This document shows positions 5,435 through 5,989 of a stretch of DNA of 5,989 nt, piece by piece. Under the pieces are notes generated by a model. The model did not search any database. It saw only the letters and a list, made by a program, of their open reading frames with translations, and was not told the DNA's origin. The stretch's first letter is position 1. Each line of letters opens with the position of its first letter. Source of the DNA: Clostridia bacterium. GTDB lineage: Bacteria; Bacillota; Clostridia; Christensenellales; Pumilibacteraceae. Both the position numbers and the translations under genes were made by a program. Where the stretch lies: the NCBI GenBank assembly GCA_017452405.1, contig JAFTMM010000136.1, positions 1 to 5,989 of the forward strand, in the 5' to 3' direction.

Positions 5435-5989
5435 ATGGTAGCAGGTGATTTCAGAAAAGGCACGACTTTTGAAAAAGACGGCAAGGTATTCCGCGTAGTG
5501 GATTTCCAGCACGTTAAGCCGGGTAAAGGTTCGGCGTTCGTTAGAACTAAATATAAGAACGTAGTAACCGGACAGGTTCTTGAAGAATCTTTTAGCCCGA
5601 CGGAAAAATTCCTCGATGCAAAGATCGAAACTCACGATTATCAGTTCCTCTATGCAGACGAAGATTTCTGCCATTTCATGGAACCCGAATCGTTTGAACA
5701 GATCGATATTAATATTGACGAATGTAAAGACGCGCTTCAGTACATCATTCCCGAAATGATGGTTTCCATTCAGTCTTATAAGGGCGTTCCGTTCAGCGTT
5801 GAACCCCCTAACTTCGTAGAACTTACGATTGCTGAGACCGAACCCGGCATTCAGGGCGATACGTCTAAAGCAGGCAACAAACCCGCAACTCTTGAAACGG
5901 GCGCGCCTATTCAGGTTCCTCTTTTCATCAACACCGGAGATAAAATCCGTGTTGATACCAGAACCGGATCCTATATGTCCAGAGTAAAA
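5435..5989 (+). CDS. efp: Translation elongation factor P (stop codon just outside window)
   Basis: EF-P binds ribosomes stalled on consecutive prolines and stimulates peptide bond formation. The window contains 185 codons without a stop, ending TRTGSYMSRVK. That is the normal EF-P length and terminus, so only the stop (and at most a few codons) is missing. The KOW-like domain I (about 1-62) contains HVKPGKGSAF with Lys31 at the loop tip, the residue that is post-translationally modified in many bacteria. OB domains II and III follow (about 65-126 and 128-185), the last with the EF-P signature from KPATLETGA to GDKIRVDT. By hand count Phe is TTC 11 of 14 times, unlike pepP next door, suggesting selection for high expression. 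No modification enzyme (EpmA/B or YmfI type) is encoded in the window. It has its own promoter and is likely also reached by read-through from pepP. Confidence 0.97.
   Translation, partial: MVAGDFRKGTTFEKDGKVFRVVDFQHVKPGKGSAFVRTKYKNVVTGQVLEESFSPTEKFLDAKIETHDYQFLYADEDFCHFMEPESFEQIDINIDECKDALQYIIPEMMVSIQSYKGVPFSVEPPNFVELTIAETEPGIQGDTSKAGNKPATLETGAPIQVPLFINTGDKIRVDTRTGSYMSRVK

Noticed and set aside
1..5989. Mobile elements, CRISPR repeats, RNA genes or a defence cassette
   Set aside because: Apart from the short 47-bp gap, the window is filled with conserved housekeeping genes. I saw no repeat array, terminal inverted repeats, tRNA-like fold or foreign gene.

Overview
The window is about 6 kb of bacterial core-genome sequence. 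It holds eight protein-coding genes, all on the + strand and packed with almost no spacing: infB (3' part) - rbfA - nrnA - truB - ribF - endonuclease IV-like TIM-barrel gene - aminopeptidase P (pepP) - efp (lacking only its stop codon, which should lie just outside). Moderate-to-low GC, AGGAGG-like ribosome binding sites before nearly every gene, the infB-rbfA-DHH phosphoesterase-truB-ribF order and the pepP-efp pair all point to Bacillota, most likely an uncultured member of class Clostridia. I cannot name a genus.

Layout. Positions 1-3500 are the distal half of the classical nusA-infB operon: initiation factor 2, the 30S maturation factor RbfA, a DHH/DHHA1 nanoRNase/pAp phosphatase, tRNA pseudouridine-55 synthase and the bifunctional riboflavin kinase/FAD synthetase. 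Adjacent reading frames touch by ATGA overlaps, overlap by 17 nt, or are 2 nt apart, so translational coupling is likely. Positions 3497-5387 continue in the same tight style with a sugar-isomerase/endonuclease IV-type TIM barrel and an M24 aminopeptidase P. The only real intergenic gap (5388-5434, 47 bp) precedes efp.

Regulation. The last codons of pepP contain a textbook SigA promoter: TTGACA, a 17-bp spacer, then TATAAT (5355-5383). It is followed by a 7-bp perfect inverted repeat (5395-5401/5409-5415) in the predicted efp leader and by a strong Shine-Dalgarno. efp therefore probably has its own strong transcript in addition to read-through. Its codon choice (TTC strongly preferred for Phe) also looks like that of a highly expressed gene.

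Together the genes serve translation (initiation, 30S maturation, tRNA modification, relief of polyproline stalls), RNA turnover, flavin cofactor synthesis and proline-peptide turnover. I found no mobile element, CRISPR array, RNA gene, phage gene or novel multi-gene system. The most useful observations are the embedded efp promoter, the palindrome behind it, and the altered metal-ligand motif of the TIM-barrel protein.
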